From NCBI GenBank assembly GCA_018055515.1, contig JAGPHL010000170.1:1-5617 (forward strand): a stretch of 5,617 nucleotides of DNA, given 5' to 3'. The DNA comes from Anaerolineae bacterium. Its GTDB lineage: Bacteria > Chloroflexota > Anaerolineae > B4-G1 > SLSP01. The notes below the pieces were generated by a model that was not told the DNA's origin, did no database searches, and saw only the letters and a list, made by a program, of their open reading frames with translations. Every line of letters starts with the position of its first letter. The first letter of the stretch is position 1. Below, piece by piece: positions 5,249 to 5,617 of this stretch. The position numbers and the translations under genes were made by a program.

Positions 5249-5360
5249 CACGAGCCAAACGCGCTGAAGCGCGTTGTTGGGAAAGCTCGCTTCAGCGAAC
5301 TTGACGTAGCAGACCCGGAATTCATTCCGGGACGGCCTGAGCACAAACTGAAGTTTGCGT
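5223..5360. repeat. Array of five hairpins with TGAA/TTCA-type loops
   Basis: Stem-loops: 5223-5232/5236-5245 (10 bp, loop GGA, or TGGAA with one fewer pair); 5258-5264/5269-5275 (AACGCGC, loop TGAA); 5283-5290/5295-5302 (one C·A mismatch, loop TTCA); 5314-5320/5325-5331 (CCCGGAA, loop TTCA); 5344-5348/5353-5357 (CAAAC, loop TGAA, extendable past an A·C mismatch). The stems are unrelated in sequence, while the loops are TGAA or its complement TTCA, as if the units were inserted in either orientation. None is followed directly by a T-run. Confidence 0.8.
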
Positions 5361-5385
5361 TACATTTGCCACGCAAGTGATTTTT

Positions 5386-5439
5386 CTCGCTTTCTCGCTT
5401 TCTTGCTTTTTCGCTGATTCGCTGACGGCTGACCGCTGA
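5386..5439 (+). repeat. Degenerate 8-mer tandem repeat
   Basis: Units in order: CTCGCTTT, CTCGCTTT, CTTGCTTT, TTCGCTGA, TTCGCTGA, then the 7-mers CGGCTGA and CCGCTGA. All share a GCT core at constant phase. The middle part is identical to the leader of the glycosyltransferase gene (3518-3533). The repeat ends directly at the second 18-bp leader copy. Confidence 0.8.
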
Positions 5440-5457
5440 TCTCTATTTTCGCAGGAG
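5440..5457 (+). repeat. 18-bp leader repeat, copy 2 (kinase leader)
   Basis: Exact copy of 5139-5156, 301 nt downstream, here serving the kinase ATG at 5463. Confidence 0.9.
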
Positions 5458-5458
5458 G
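5453..5458 (+). promoter_or_regulatory. Ribosome binding site of the PfkB kinase
   Basis: AGGAGG, part of GCAGGAGGGG, lies 4 nt before the ATG at 5463 and fixes the start. Confidence 0.85.
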
Positions 5459-5462
5459 GGCT

Positions 5463-5617
5463 ATGAACCTATCCATTCCCGGCGGTGATTTGGATTTGCT
5501 GGTCATCGGTGAGACGTTGATTGACTTCATCTCGGTCGAGGAGACGGAGTCGCTGCTGGAAGCAACGACGTTCCAGCGTTTTGCCGGCGGCTCGCCTGCG
5601 AACATCGCTGCCAACGT
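5463..5617 (+). CDS. PfkB-family sugar kinase (fructokinase-like), 3'-truncated by window edge
   Basis: Only the first 51 codons and two bases are in the window. They encode the N-terminal beta-strand LDLLVIGETLIDFI (residues 10-23, with Gly16, Glu17 and Asp21) and the conserved GGSPANIAAN (42-51), the PfkB/ribokinase-family substrate-binding signature. Family members phosphorylate sugars such as fructose, ribose or 2-keto-3-deoxygluconate, or nucleosides, using ATP. The GET.ID.....FAGGSPAN form is common in fructokinases. That fits the neighbouring sucrose-phosphate-synthase-like gene, but the substrate-determining parts are missing. The start is set by the AGGAGG site 4 nt upstream. The gap to the glycosyltransferase is 422 nt, so separate transcription is possible. 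Confidence 0.88.
   Translation, partial: MNLSIPGGDLDLLVIGETLIDFISVEETESLLEATTFQRFAGGSPANIAAN

Larger units (their letters stand above)
5041..5462. other. Spacer with duplicated leader, hairpin array and tandem repeats
   Basis: A 422-nt stretch between the glycosyltransferase and the kinase. It contains a copy of the AGTRGCTGAACRGTTACC repeat (5063-5080), a 7-bp hairpin (5095-5130), two copies of an 18-bp leader (5139-5156 and 5440-5457), a 28-codon open frame (5162-5248), an array of five hairpins (5223-5360) and an 8-mer tandem repeat (5386-5439). The open frames on the - strand here are made of hairpin arms and resemble no protein I know. No confident promoter was recognised. Confidence 0.75.

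Noticed and set aside
5223..5360. CRISPR array
   Set aside because: There are no regularly spaced identical repeats. The units are short hairpins with different stems, and no cas gene is near.
5125..5614. Open frames on the - strand across the second spacer and kinase start
   Set aside because: They are built from hairpin arms or are antisense to the PfkB N terminus, with no motif or ribosome site.

Overview
The window is 5.6 kb of GC-rich bacterial DNA with every credible gene on the + strand. It holds six protein genes, the first and last cut by the window edges, and two unusually structured non-coding blocks. In order: a pRiA4b ORF-3-like protein (partial), an alpha/beta-hydrolase of the monoacylglycerol lipase/lysophospholipase type, the beta (sdaAB) and alpha (sdaAA) subunits of an iron-sulfur L-serine dehydratase, a sucrose-phosphate-synthase-like GT4 glycosyltransferase, and the first 51 codons of a PfkB-family sugar kinase. 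Nothing in the sequence fixes the organism. The GC-rich coding, the hairpin-rich spacers and the closeness of the glycosyltransferase to the Halothermothrix orenii enzyme (from memory) suggest a free-living thermophile-related or environmental bacterium. Chloroflexota (Anaerolineae or a relative) is my best guess, and it is inference only.

Layout. Positions 2-2134 look like one tight transcription unit: the first three genes are separated by 21 and 0 nt. A 424-nt spacer (2135-2558) then splits the two dehydratase subunits, which normally lie side by side. It contains a 17-bp direct repeat, imperfect inverted repeats, several hairpins (one a perfect 20-bp stem), a G-quadruplex motif on the - strand and a short tandem repeat. 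sdaAA (2559-3452) ends inside a long hairpin. The glycosyltransferase follows 91 nt later with a strong ribosome binding site. A second 422-nt spacer (5041-5462) carries an array of five small hairpins, four with a TGAA or TTCA loop and a fifth with a TGGAA-like loop. The array lies between two copies of an identical 18-bp leader, each placed 5 nt before an ATG. The kinase gene follows.

How the genes work together. SdaAB and SdaAA are the two halves of one enzyme that deaminates L-serine to pyruvate and ammonia. The glycosyltransferase and the PfkB kinase plausibly belong to one sugar module: making a fructose-containing disaccharide phosphate (sucrose-6-phosphate or a mannosyl analogue) and phosphorylating fructose or a similar sugar. 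No matching phosphatase is visible; it may lie downstream. I see no functional link between the serine, lipid and sugar parts beyond shared orientation.

No known defence system, CRISPR array, transposase, tRNA or rRNA is present. The genes are ordinary; the material most worth a second look is the two repeat/hairpin blocks.
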